Below are positions 6,285-13,402 of a stretch of DNA of 25,312 nt, piece after piece. The DNA is from a virus. Position 1 is the stretch's first letter; every line of letters starts with the position of its first letter. A model generated the notes under the pieces. The model searched no databases. It saw only the letters and a list, made by a program, of their open reading frames with translations, and was not told the origin of the DNA. Where the stretch lies: positions 1 through 25,312 of IMG/VR virus record IMGVR_UViG_3300005856_000020; one strand, given 5' to 3'. The position numbers and the translations under genes are program-made.

Positions 6285-6529
6285 TCATTACCTCCGCAAT
6301 ATTTCTGATAAAGCTCTTCAGCCTTTGCCTTGATGCTGTCTTCTCCGTGCATGCTTGCTAAACGGATTGCAGACCTCAGCATGTAGCAGTTGATAGAGCC
6401 ATCTTTGTTTCTATACGGATAGCGTCTGTTTTTCGGGTCAAGAAAGTAGTCCTCTGGGAGTTTCTCTCTTTCGCTTTCTCTATCCAGCCACTTCAGTCTG
6501 TCCGTGGGAATATTGCGAACTTCGGGCAT
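6281..6529 (-). CDS. first gene of head operon, small protein with RRYPYR motif
   Basis: This 82-residue protein contains LPEDYFLDPKNRRYPYRNKD and then a helix (LRSAIRLASMHG ... IKAKAEELYQKYC). The RRYPxx signature recurs in small phage proteins near head genes (DUF6582-like); role unknown. The ATG at 6529 is chosen over 6571 because 6571 lies inside the late-promoter element, and because 6529 is at exactly the same distance from the -10 box as in the two other late operons. No Shine-Dalgarno is possible in the 8 bp available, so the message is probably leaderless. Confidence 0.7.
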   Translation of the reverse strand: MPEVRNIPTDRLKWLDRESEREKLPEDYFLDPKNRRYPYRNKDGSINCYMLRSAIRLASMHGEDSIKAKAEELYQKYCGGNE

Positions 6530-6537
6530 GGTATGGA

Positions 6538-6579
6538 AAGATAGGGCAGGGCAACGCAATGGTTTTCGCATTTTGCGAG
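6538..6579 (-). promoter_or_regulatory. late promoter L1 (head-lysis operon)
   Basis: On the minus strand the element CTCGCAAAATGCGAAAAC (6579-6562) is followed by 18 bp, TATCTT (6543-6538), 8 bp and ATG (6529). The 18-bp element is identical to that of L2, and all spacings are equal in L1, L2 and L3. The last hexamer GAAAAC falls where a -35 box would be; the inner CGCA-AAA-TGCG is an imperfect palindrome, as expected for an activator site. The opposite side faces the HTH gene at 6609. Confidence 0.8.
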
Positions 6580-6591
6580 ATAGTGGGTGCT

Positions 6592-6597
6592 TATATT
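6592..6597 (+). promoter_or_regulatory. possible -10 box of the HTH gene
   Basis: TATATT lies 11 bp before the ATG at 6609, with AGGA just before the start. Its upstream region overlaps the L1 element on the other strand, so the two promoters could share one regulator. No convincing -35 box is seen. Confidence 0.35.
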
Positions 6598-6608
6598 TTT
6601 ACTTAGGA

Positions 6609-6875
6609 ATGGCATTGCTTCACGACCTTGACGATGTGAAGAAGATTGAAAGGGAGCTTGAAAAATACGACAGTCTATTTTTGAAAGCAAGCGAGGTAGC
6701 CAAGCTTTTGGGCGTCTCACGGAGATTAGTGCATTATTACTGTCAGCGTGGAGAGATCTTTGCCGTGAAGTTGAGCCCGCAGAAAGGGAAGAAAGGAAAG
6801 GGGGGGAGCTGGCTGATTTATAAGGAAAGCTTGATAGAGTTTATACTGCGGAGAAATAACTACGAGGTGCTTTGA
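6609..6875 (+). CDS. small HTH DNA-binding protein, candidate late regulator
   Basis: This 88-residue protein has the excisionase/MerR-like winged HTH pattern (about residues 22-82): LKASEVAKLLGVSRRLVHYY (recognition helix near SRRLVHYY), a basic loop KKGKKGKGG, then GSWLIYKESLIEFI. It is the only rightward gene inside the leftward half. Its start is 30 bp from the shared late-promoter element and its 3' end overlaps the end of the early operon by 16 bp. That position between early and late genes suits a late activator (functional counterpart of Mu C, but a different fold) or an excisionase-like factor. The role is inference. Confidence 0.65.
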   Translation: MALLHDLDDVKKIERELEKYDSLFLKASEVAKLLGVSRRLVHYYCQRGEIFAVKLSPQKGKKGKGGSWLIYKESLIEFILRRNNYEVL

Positions 6876-7501
6876 AGTCGGAGATCTTTGTTTTCTTTTA
6901 TTTTGTGTAGTTCGCAGTATGACCTAAGCCTACTGAGAAGTGCCTCTGGGAGTGATTTGGCTAAGTCCGTGAAGCTGTTTGAGGTGATGAACAAATATCT
7001 CTCTTGTAATTCTGCAAAGTATAGGATTTCAATGATTAGTTCAAATCTGGGCTGTGGGAGAGTTGCGATGAGGTCATCTATCATAAAACAGTCGTAGTCT
7101 TTGTATGAGTTGTAAATCGTCTTTAGGTCTGGGAAAGCTACGCAGGAAAGATAGAGAGGGTTTGAGATTTCTCTATACTGAAGAAGCTTTGCTACCTTCC
7201 AAGTGCATGCAATTGATTTTCCCACACCGGGCTTGCCGTCAAGGATGACGCCTTTTTTCTTTGTTTCTCTAATCTTCTTCATAGCTTCGGTCTCTTTTAC
7301 TCCGTTCAATGCGATTTTCAAATACTTCTCAGGGAAGCCGTTTGAAAGCATCGTGGTGTATATCTTTTCCTTGCTAAGTGCCTTGGGAACCACGCTAACC
7401 GCCTTTCCCTCTTCTATCATGAAAAAGCTTTCATACTCGTGGATTTTGGCATTTGGGAATGCTGTTTTTACTTCTTCTATGCTTTTATAAACCTTCCTCA
7501 T
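6860..7501 (-). CDS. DnaC/IstB-like AAA+ helicase loader
   Basis: This 213-residue protein has Walker A GKPGVGKS (89-96), Walker B CFMIDDL (D142-D143), sensor-1 FITSN (171-175) and an arginine-finger candidate LLSRL (R191). This is the DnaC/DnaI-type core that loads replicative helicase. The ATG at 7501 is chosen because GGAGGG lies 6 bp upstream and it overlaps the upstream TGA. It ends the early operon. Mu relies on host DnaC, so a phage-borne loader would let this phage direct the host helicase to transposition intermediates. Confidence 0.7.
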   Translation of the reverse strand: MRKVYKSIEEVKTAFPNAKIHEYESFFMIEEGKAVSVVPKALSKEKIYTTMLSNGFPEKYLKIALNGVKETEAMKKIRETKKKGVILDGKPGVGKSIACTWKVAKLLQYREISNPLYLSCVAFPDLKTIYNSYKDYDCFMIDDLIATLPQPRFELIIEILYFAELQERYLFITSNSFTDLAKSLPEALLSRLRSYCELHKIKENKDLRLQSTS

Positions 7502-7764
7502 CTTTCGCCCTCCCACTCCAAATCCAAAAGCTTCCACATGTAGCCTTCCTCATCACATACTCCTTTTAGTTGAACTGTCGCCCATACTATGCCTAACTCC
7601 TCATTTTTCACTGTTATTCTGTATATCCTTTTTGCGTTGTCTAAAGTTTCCACATCTATAAGCTCCGTCTTGCCTTCCACAAGCTCCTCTTCTGCAATTT
7701 TGCGAAGGACATTTCTGATTGGCTCGGGTCTGTTTATAAGCTTTATGTATAAATCCTTCGTCAT
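7498..7764 (-). CDS. small early protein, unknown
   Basis: This 88-residue protein begins MTKDLYIKLINRPEPIRNVL and has an alpha-beta-beta pattern (ELIDVETLDNAKRIYRITVK, then ELGIVWATVQL). The ATG at 7764 has AGGAGGAG upstream, making the longer 7824 start unlikely. It lies between two putative replication genes with 4-bp or short spacing. No family is recognised. An operator-like site (7692-7705) is inside. Confidence 0.55.
   Translation of the reverse strand: MTKDLYIKLINRPEPIRNVLRKIAEEELVEGKTELIDVETLDNAKRIYRITVKNEELGIVWATVQLKGVCDEEGYMWKLLDLEWEGER
7692..7705 (-). repeat. dispersed palindrome site 5
   Basis: CTGCAATTTTGCGA in an early gene; one mismatch at the right arm edge. Encodes R-K-I-A-E. 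Confidence 0.6.
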
Positions 7765-7774
7765 GGCACTCCTC

Positions 7775-8284
7775 CTACCATGAAAAGTTGTCGTCCTCCG
7801 AGGAGAACGGCTTTTCTTCATCACTCCAGCCCTGCAGGTAGAAGTCTTTACCTCTCCTGTTTTCCTCGCTACTCCATTCTTTGCCTTGCTTTTGCTTTAG
7901 ACTGGGAAGCTGTTGCCTAAACTGCAGTATTCCATTCCAGTCCTTCCGAGAATTTTTGAACACCTCATAGTCCCGCTTCAGGGCTTCTATATCCTCTCCG
8001 TTTCTTTCGTATATCTCCGCCAGTTCCTTGAGATGCTTGCCAATGATGTATTTATAGTCTGTGAACCTGAAACTCTCGGGTGGTCTATTGTCCCACAATC
8101 TCAAATACCAGCCCATTAGGTGTTGGAGTTTTTTCCCTGCTTCTTTGTTTTCCTCCTCTTCCCTTATTTCCGCCTCAAGCCTGACCTTTATTTCCATTAG
8201 CACCTTAAACGCTTCTCTGAAGTTCTTCTGCGCAAACAGTTCCAAAACCCTGTCTATCTTTTTAAGGATTTGTTTCTCCGTCAT
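7775..8284 (-). CDS. early operon protein, possible replication partner
   Basis: This 169-residue helical protein has a charged N-terminal half, a middle segment YKYIIGKHLKELAEIYERNG, and a hydrophilic tail ending in acidic residues and an aromatic (EDDNFSW). Acidic-aromatic tails like this are seen on single-strand-binding proteins and their mimics, but there is no OB-fold signal, so the resemblance may be chance. The location two genes before the helicase loader suggests a replication role. Unassigned. Confidence 0.55.
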   Translation of the reverse strand: MTEKQILKKIDRVLELFAQKNFREAFKVLMEIKVRLEAEIREEEENKEAGKKLQHLMGWYLRLWDNRPPESFRFTDYKYIIGKHLKELAEIYERNGEDIEALKRDYEVFKNSRKDWNGILQFRQQLPSLKQKQGKEWSSEENRRGKDFYLQGWSDEEKPFSSEDDNFSW

Positions 8285-8799
8285 GCTACCGCCCTCCTTT
8301 GTTTTTTCATCTTCTTAAACTTGCTTTTGATAGCTTGAGGGTGGCGGTTTAATTTTTGTGAAAGCTCGTGCAAAATTGCACTCCTGCACCCGTGTTTGGA
8401 AAGGGTTTCCCAGATAAGCTCTTCTTCCCATGGTTCATATCTCCGCCTTTCTTCCATCCCCTTCTCTCTCCGAATTTTTTCTAAGAACCTTTTCCTGTAT
8501 TCTTTTTCGCATTCAGAGGAACAATGCTGGTCTCTGTCTTGGACGGGGATAAAAGGTTTTCCACAAACATTGCATTTCCGCATCACCTTTTCTACAGACT
8601 CTCCCGGGAAGCCAAACACAGGCGGGTCCTCGTTTAAGACTTGGAGGATGCCCGCCTTCACTTGTGCGTTTATCAAGCTTCTTATTCTTTCTTTTGTATA
8701 CTGTTTCAAGTATTTTGGTGGGTTTAGTTCCTTTAACACCATCCACGGAGTAAATACCCGAAGCCTCAGCATTATCCCCCAAATCTTCCCGTCAGTCAT
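8281..8799 (-). CDS. winged helix + zinc ribbon + SANT/Myb-like protein
   Basis: This 172-residue protein has three readable parts: an N-terminal helical region resembling a winged helix (about 5-60), a C4 zinc knuckle (C76, C79, C93, C97; CNVCGKPF ... HCSSEC), and a C-terminal SANT/Myb-like helix set (about 121-162, YEPWEEELIWETLSKHGCRS). This combination indicates DNA binding. It directly follows the MuB-like gene, with a Shine-Dalgarno (GGGAGG) nine bases before ATG 8799; a TTG at 8805 is an alternative. It may modulate transposition or early transcription. Confidence 0.65.
   Translation of the reverse strand: MTDGKIWGIMLRLRVFTPWMVLKELNPPKYLKQYTKERIRSLINAQVKAGILQVLNEDPPVFGFPGESVEKVMRKCNVCGKPFIPVQDRDQHCSSECEKEYRKRFLEKIRREKGMEERRRYEPWEEELIWETLSKHGCRSAILHELSQKLNRHPQAIKSKFKKMKKQRRAVA
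8368..8381 (+). repeat. dispersed palindrome site 6
   Basis: GTGCAAAATTGCAC in the zinc/SANT gene; core exact, outer pair G-C swapped relative to site 1 but still symmetric. Encodes A-I-L-H. Confidence 0.75.
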
Positions 8800-8805
8800 C
8801 TCCAA

Positions 8806-9495
8806 TTACCTCCCGAGGGCTTTGGCTACCTTATCTAATGCCTCCACAGTAGGCTCTATCTTTTGGTTCTTAATTGCTTGTAAGCAAATTGCTGTGTCCA
8901 GTGTAGTCCAGCCTTTTTCTTTCGCAAAATTGAATATCTGCACCGGGTCTGCTTGGATGCGGTATTCTTTGATGAGGTGCGAGATTGTTTCTTGTGTTAG
9001 TGGTTGTAATTCTTTTCTTATAGCAAACCTTTTAAATAGAGAGTGATCGTGAGATGCGAGAAGCTTGGGAGTAGTCTGGTCTCCGAGGAAGAGGTAAGAA
9101 AAGCTGAGTTCCTCATCCTCGCTAAGGTCTTTTAACTCGTTGAGGATGTGCGTTTTTCTTAATAGCCTTTGGGCTTCGTCAAAGATGATGATTGGCTTCA
9201 GGTTGTAGTATAAGATGTGGTGTTTGATAAGGTCTAAAGTAGCCTCATAAGTAGACCTCGCACCGCACCCAAGACTAAAGCCCAATAACCTGTATAACCG
9301 CCCCCTCGTAATCTCTCCATCAGGAGCCTTTATATAAAACACATCTGGCTCCCGCTTTGATATTCTCTGTGCGGAGACAGTTTTACCTGTCCCCCATTTC
9401 CCCCACACAATAGCGTGGAGTGGCATTGCCTGCTCCGTGCGGAGCTTTCTTAGTGCTTGCACAACTGTTGTTATTGTTTGCTCTGCGTGCGTCAT
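8806..9495 (-). CDS. MuB-like transposition ATPase
   Basis: This 229-residue AAA+ ATPase has Walker A GKWGTGKT (32-39) and Walker B IIIFDEAQ (D106, E107). A sensor-like SYLFLGDQTTPKLLA and a C-terminal helical domain follow. MuB proteins coat target DNA, bring it to the transposase and give target immunity. Like the B proteins of B3/D3112-type phages it is shorter than Mu's 312 residues and lacks an N-terminal HTH. Start overlaps the transposase stop by 4 bp, so the two are translationally coupled. Confidence 0.85.
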   Translation of the reverse strand: MTHAEQTITTVVQALRKLRTEQAMPLHAIVWGKWGTGKTVSAQRISKREPDVFYIKAPDGEITRGRLYRLLGFSLGCGARSTYEATLDLIKHHILYYNLKPIIIFDEAQRLLRKTHILNELKDLSEDEELSFSYLFLGDQTTPKLLASHDHSLFKRFAIRKELQPLTQETISHLIKEYRIQADPVQIFNFAKEKGWTTLDTAICLQAIKNQKIEPTVEALDKVAKALGR

Positions 9496-10913
9496 GATTC
9501 ACCTCCTAAAAAGAGTTTTATTGGGTCCAGCTCCTCTTCGGGTTGGGGAGCGGGTTGTGAGCTTGGCTCAGGGCTATTGAATACTTCAAAAAAGTCTGTT
9601 GTGTTTTGTGTTTGTTGTTCTTGCTGTTCAATTTCAATAAGCTCTTCTTTTAGCTTCTTCTTTCTTCTTTCAATTCTTTTCTCTTTGTTTTTGATTTCTT
9701 TAATCTCCGTCGGGTCAAGGCTTGGGACATCTTGAGAGATTAGGCGGGCAATCCCAAGCGGGCGAGTTTCCTTCGCATCCCATACCTCTAAAATGCTTGC
9801 GTTCTCAATGTCTCTATAACAAATAACCTCTGGACTTTTCCTTGTTCTGCCGATCTCCCCAGCCCTTTCCTCAAATGGGAATACAAACTCATATTTCAGG
9901 TTGTCTATTGTTATTGTGTTATTGCGGACTGTCCTTATGAACCTTTCCCTAAACGCTTTTCTGAGTTCATTCTCTCCCATATACCTATACTCAATCGTAG
10001 AGTGTAAATGTTCAGGGACTACTGGTTCGCTGAAGTGCTCAAATCGGTGTTCTGTGCGGTTGTATGTATCTATCGCAGCTTTGAGGGCATCTTCAAAGGA
10101 TGGATGGGTGTTTGTGTAATACCTTAGTAGGTCTTTTAGGTCTCTGAAAGCTCTCTCAATGAGTTTCTGGTTTGGGCTGTATGGCTTGGTGCGTGTAATC
10201 GGGATATTGAGATATTCAAGCCCTCGTGTGATAATCTCTGCCTTAAGGACTGCCTCATTGTCTGTAATTATTCTCTCTGGCAATCCGTGTTCTTTGAAAA
10301 GGGATATTAGGAACTTTGCAACGTCAAGAGAGGAGAAGGCTTTGTTATAGTGCCCCGCTACTGTATCCTCTTTTGCTTTTGCAACCATGCACGAGAGGAA
10401 GCAGCCAGACCACCTCTCCCGCACGGCAAGGATGAAATATCTCTCTCCTTTGAATGTGTAGCCTGTAGCATCTATCTCCCACTCGCCTTTTTCTCTTCTT
10501 TGCTTCCCCTTAGGCTTTCTATATTCCGCAACCTCCGACTTGTCCCTTCGCTTTAGCTCAAGGGCTTCCCAGCTTCCGAACCTCTCTTTTATAACCTCTT
10601 CCAGCCTTCTACGGAATGTCCTCTCGCTTTTGATACCCTTTAACCACAACTCCGGACTAAAAAGCTTGTAAATATACGAAATAGAGAATGTCCTCGTCCG
10701 TCCTTTTTCTTCCTTGCTGGACCTTAGAAGCTCTAAAACCCTGTCCCATATTTCGTCTTGGAATATAGGGTCTTTCCGCTGTTCCTCCGCTTTCAGTGGC
10801 TCCTTCACCCACCTTTCCACCGTACTTTTGGGTATTCCTAAGACTTTTGCGATTCTTCTGATTGGTATACCGAGAGAATAAAGTCGTATGACTTCCATCT
10901 TCCTTTCGTCCAT
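9492..10913 (-). CDS. MuA-class DDE transposase
   Basis: This 473-residue enzyme carries out strand transfer of the phage ends. N-terminal HTH motifs (about 8-36: IRLYSLGIPIRRIAKVLGIP) precede an rve/DDE core with D148 (EIDATGY), D218 (IITDNEA) and E253 (KLIERAFRDLK), with 34 residues between the last two. A beta-barrel-like region follows (about 330-400) and then a basic coiled coil and acidic, Gln/Pro-rich tail. It is about 190 residues shorter than MuA, with less N-terminal end/enhancer-binding sequence. It lies between the ParB-like and MuB-like genes. The probable binding array is at 70-356. Confidence 0.92.
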   Translation of the reverse strand: MDERKMEVIRLYSLGIPIRRIAKVLGIPKSTVERWVKEPLKAEEQRKDPIFQDEIWDRVLELLRSSKEEKGRTRTFSISYIYKLFSPELWLKGIKSERTFRRRLEEVIKERFGSWEALELKRRDKSEVAEYRKPKGKQRREKGEWEIDATGYTFKGERYFILAVRERWSGCFLSCMVAKAKEDTVAGHYNKAFSSLDVAKFLISLFKEHGLPERIITDNEAVLKAEIITRGLEYLNIPITRTKPYSPNQKLIERAFRDLKDLLRYYTNTHPSFEDALKAAIDTYNRTEHRFEHFSEPVVPEHLHSTIEYRYMGENELRKAFRERFIRTVRNNTITIDNLKYEFVFPFEERAGEIGRTRKSPEVICYRDIENASILEVWDAKETRPLGIARLISQDVPSLDPTEIKEIKNKEKRIERRKKKLKEELIEIEQQEQQTQNTTDFFEVFNSPEPSSQPAPQPEEELDPIKLFLGGES

Positions 10914-10923
10914 CTCCGCCCTC

Positions 10924-12546
10924 CTACCAACCTCTTACAGCTTTCTTAGAGAACTCCCTCACTTTCCCGTAAATTTCATCCGCTATTTCAAACGCCCTTG
11001 TCCACCCGAGCTTTACTCCCATGTCCATTAGAAGAAGCTCCAACTGATTTCTGTAATACTCCTCTATATCCGGGGGCAAGGTCTTCTTTTCTTTTTCTTT
11101 TGCTTTCTTTTGCTCTTGTGTTATCTTTTCATATTCCTTTCTTAACTCTTCCAACTCCTCATCGGTTATGCTTTGTTCTAGCTCCTCTGCGATTTGCTCC
11201 AGTGTTTCCCATTGTTCTTTTCTTATAAGCTTTTCAATCTTTTTTACAGCTCCCTCCACAACAGAGTCCACCACCCTTAGCCTTTTTTCTCTTAACGCCT
11301 TCCTTACTACCTCCCTCGCCTTATACTCCCTTGCCCACATGTCCTTCTCTCCCTTTACCTCTTCTTTTATCTTGTTGAGTTCTTCCTCGGAAAGACTATC
11401 CTCGGTAGCTTCCTCTATTTGTTTATACACTGCGAGCAATTCGTCGGCATGTTCGTGCAAGATTTCATCTATGATTTCCTCTTTTCCGTGTATTCCTCGC
11501 CTTGATAGTTCAAACCTAAGGTTCTTCCACGTGGAGAACTGATATTCTGGGTCCAAGAGGACTTCCTTAGCTTTTTCAATAACAATCTCTTCAAGCTTTT
11601 TCCTTTCCTCGTGCTCTCTTTTTAGGCTCTCCCACAGGATTTTGGCTTTTTCAAAGAATATCCTTCTGGCTCTAACGCTTAACTCCTTGTATGGCGGGCT
11701 GGTAATCAAGAAATTCTTGACGGTTTCATAACTGGTAGCATCTATAAGCTTTTTGAAGTCTTTTTTTACTGCCTCGTTGAGATATTTCAAGATGTCCCGT
11801 AGGGTCTGGTCTTTGACTACTTCGTTGAAGGGCTTCTGCTGTAATTCCTTTTCATTCTCTTCTATGAATTCAGAAAGTGCCTTAAAACCCTCGGGCGTGG
11901 GAGTGCCGTCGGGGGTGAGTAGCTGGGTTTGGTCCAAAATCTGCAATTTTTGCAGGTTTTGGACTTGCGAATAATTCTCATTTAGCCATACTGAAATGGT
12001 TTGCTTAGGAAGTCCAAGCTTTTCCGCGATTTCTTTTTGGCTCAATCCCTGCTTCCTAAGTTCAAGGGCTTTCCTCTTCAATTCCTCATCCTTTGCCCTT
12101 CTCTTTACACCTTCCACCCAGTTGTAAATGGTTCTCTCGGAAACTCTAAACAACTTTCTTAACTTCTCTATTTCCACTCCGTCCGCATACAATAGTCTTG
12201 CCAGTTCCCTTTTTTCCTCTTTGTCTAACGGTATCCCGTGGTTTGCGTTTTTCTCAATAGCTAAAAGTCTTGCTTCTAATTCGTTCTCCAGTTCTACCAC
12301 TTCCGCTTTGATTGTGTCCTTCCCAAGCCTCTTGCTTGCGAGAAGTCTGTGCATTCCGTCAATCAGCCAGTAAATCCCGTTTCCTTTGTCCCATACCGTG
12401 ATGGGCGGGAACTCCTGCCCTTCTGCCATTGCTTCCTTGTATTCCTCTACCTTCTCTTCTATGGTGTGGGTGTAGATGCGTGGCAGTAAGCCTTGAATGA
12501 CCTCAATCTTGCTAATCTGGACCTCAAAAATGCCTTTGTTTTTCAT
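10924..12546 (-). CDS. large ParB-like DNA-binding protein
   Basis: This 540-residue protein starts with a ParB/sulfiredoxin-like domain (about 5-100; box LIDGMHRLLASKRLG at 61-75), then two HTH units (about 125-145 LRKLFRVSERTIYNW and 162-190 GLSQKEIAEKLGLPKQTISV). A long charged helical region follows (about 230-540). ParB domains bind CTP and slide from parS-like sites; whether this one does is unknown, since the box differs from GERR. The ATG at 12546 is fixed by AGGAGGTG nine bases upstream; a longer open frame to 12924 crosses the structured gap and a neighbouring gene. It may act in early regulation, maintenance or transposition. Confidence 0.75.
   Translation of the reverse strand: MKNKGIFEVQISKIEVIQGLLPRIYTHTIEEKVEEYKEAMAEGQEFPPITVWDKGNGIYWLIDGMHRLLASKRLGKDTIKAEVVELENELEARLLAIEKNANHGIPLDKEEKRELARLLYADGVEIEKLRKLFRVSERTIYNWVEGVKRRAKDEELKRKALELRKQGLSQKEIAEKLGLPKQTISVWLNENYSQVQNLQKLQILDQTQLLTPDGTPTPEGFKALSEFIEENEKELQQKPFNEVVKDQTLRDILKYLNEAVKKDFKKLIDATSYETVKNFLITSPPYKELSVRARRIFFEKAKILWESLKREHEERKKLEEIVIEKAKEVLLDPEYQFSTWKNLRFELSRRGIHGKEEIIDEILHEHADELLAVYKQIEEATEDSLSEEELNKIKEEVKGEKDMWAREYKAREVVRKALREKRLRVVDSVVEGAVKKIEKLIRKEQWETLEQIAEELEQSITDEELEELRKEYEKITQEQKKAKEKEKKTLPPDIEEYYRNQLELLLMDMGVKLGWTRAFEIADEIYGKVREFSKKAVRGW
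11941..11955 (-). repeat. dispersed palindrome site 7, one base longer
   Basis: CTGCAATTTTTGCAG in the parB-like gene; six-base arms are exact but the spacer is three bases instead of two. Encodes L-Q-K-L-Q. Confidence 0.5.
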
Positions 12547-12710
12547 GCTATACACCTCCTGTATGGGTTTTGGTTTTTTGCTTTTGTAAAAAGCGGGAAG
12601 GCGTTGCACCTTCCCAAACTTGGCAACTGATAGGGAGGAAGACCCTTTTACAAAGGCGGGGCTTGGGACCCCGCAAGGAGAGGGAGGGAGGGGGAGGGAA
12701 GCCATGAGCA
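12547..12710 (-). ncRNA. structured intergenic element, possible leader RNA
   Basis: This 164-bp gap between two leftward genes contains GCGGGG/CCCCGC (12656-12661 with 12669-12674), GGGAAGG/CCTTCCC (12595-12601 with 12609-12615) and a longer-range pair TTTGTAAAA/TTTTACAAA (12583-12591 with 12646-12654) enclosing the second hairpin. The loop of that hairpin holds GTTGC (12603-12607), complementary to GCAAC at 12623-12627, so a pseudoknot is possible. No known riboswitch class is recognised. It precedes the parB-like gene's ribosome-binding site and could act as attenuator, processing signal or separate RNA. Confidence 0.45.
12682..12698 (+). other. G-quadruplex-capable run
   Basis: GGGAGGGAGGGGGAGGG has four G-tracts with single-A loops, the most stable class of predicted quadruplex. 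The G-rich strand is the template for leftward transcription into the parB-like and transposase genes. Confidence 0.5.
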
Positions 12711-13010
12711 TCATTTCCCCAACCTGTAGAACAAGTGCCTGAGCTTTTCTGCTAAGTAGATGAGTTCCTGTTCGGATAGCTGGAAGTTGATTTTTGTGTA
12801 TCCACCACCTGCTTCTCCTTCCATTAGAGAGAGTATCACTTTTAGATCGTCTGACACTTGCACGCTGAGTTTTTTGTATGTGTTCCCGCTTCCTTGATGA
12901 AAGAAGCTTATAACCTCTACCCACTTCCCTTTTAGAGGTTCTTTAGCCTCTTGTGGCTGTTGATGTTGGGGCTGTTGTTCTTCTCGCTTATACTTCTTCC
13001 GTTCACTCAT
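12711..13010 (-). CDS. early operon protein, unknown
   Basis: This 99-residue protein has a low-complexity Gln/Glu/Pro-rich N-terminus (to about residue 25) and then a compact beta-rich domain (KGKWVEVISFFHQGSGNTYK ... YTKINFQLSEQELIYLAEKL). The domain's beta-strand pattern and final amphipathic helix recall small single-strand-DNA-binding folds, but I cannot assign a family. The start overlaps the upstream gene's stop by 4 bp; the structured gap follows it. Confidence 0.55.
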   Translation of the reverse strand: MSERKKYKREEQQPQHQQPQEAKEPLKGKWVEVISFFHQGSGNTYKKLSVQVSDDLKVILSLMEGEAGGGYTKINFQLSEQELIYLAEKLRHLFYRLGK

Positions 13011-13177
13011 TGTTTACACACCTCCTTTATGGTTTGTTCAATGGCTTTTACTTCTTTAAGCATCTGCAAGGTCTGGCGGTGCTTTGCTTCGGCTATTAGC
13101 AATGCCACCATGCCAGCAAAGCCCACCAGCAAGCCAATAATCAACTGCCAAGTGCTTTCTCTCTCGGGCACTCTCAT
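13007..13177 (-). CDS. small membrane protein
   Basis: This 56-residue protein has one transmembrane segment (about residues 10-30, WQLIIGLLVGFAGMVALLIA) and a charged helical tail (KHRQTLQMLKEVKAIEQTIK). GGAGGA precedes ATG 13177, which overlaps the upstream TGA; the longer frame to 13243 starts inside the neighbouring gene and is unlikely. An early membrane protein could serve superinfection exclusion or host take-over, but no evidence decides this. Confidence 0.6.
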   Translation of the reverse strand: MRVPERESTWQLIIGLLVGFAGMVALLIAEAKHRQTLQMLKEVKAIEQTIKEVCKQ

Positions 13178-13398
13178 TCCTCCACCTCCTTTTTGATAGC
13201 TGGACCCACAACAGCAATTAGCTTGTCCTCGGAACTTTCCCACTTAAAGACCTCAAAGACCAAATACCCTCTGCTTGTTTCTACTTCTATAAGCTCCCAG
13301 GGCTTCAGCCACTGCCAGTTGTAAAAGCTCAAATCAAGAACAGCGAAAACTGCACCACTTACAAACTTCGCTATATTATTCATATCTGCGTGCGTCAT
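13174..13398 (-). CDS. small early protein, unknown
   Basis: This 74-residue protein begins MTHADMNNIAKFVSGAVFAV. GAGGAGGTAGAGCA precedes ATG 13398, so the longer frame to 13449 is not used. Its first 14 nucleotides (ATGACGCACGCAGA) match the start of the MuB-like gene at 9495, giving MTHA(D/E); this may be a common translation start sequence or chance. Beta-rich C-terminal half (YLVFEVFKWESSEDKLIAVV). Function unknown. Confidence 0.55.
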   Translation of the reverse strand: MTHADMNNIAKFVSGAVFAVLDLSFYNWQWLKPWELIEVETSRGYLVFEVFKWESSEDKLIAVVGPAIKKEVEE

Positions 13399-13402
13399 TG
13401 CT

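Noticed and set aside
6530-6571. Upstream ATG at 6571 for the first head gene
   Set aside because: It lies inside the L1 element, and the 6529 ATG has the same spacing to the -10 box as the other late operons.
6862-6910. Terminator between the convergent early operon and HTH gene
   Set aside because: The genes overlap and no stable hairpin followed by a T-run was found.
8922-8935. TCGCAAAATTGAAT as another dispersed site
   Set aside because: Only one arm is present; counted as chance.
12547-12924. 126-codon N-terminal extension of the parB-like gene
   Set aside because: It overlaps the neighbouring gene and the structured gap, and AGGAGGTG fixes the start at 12546.
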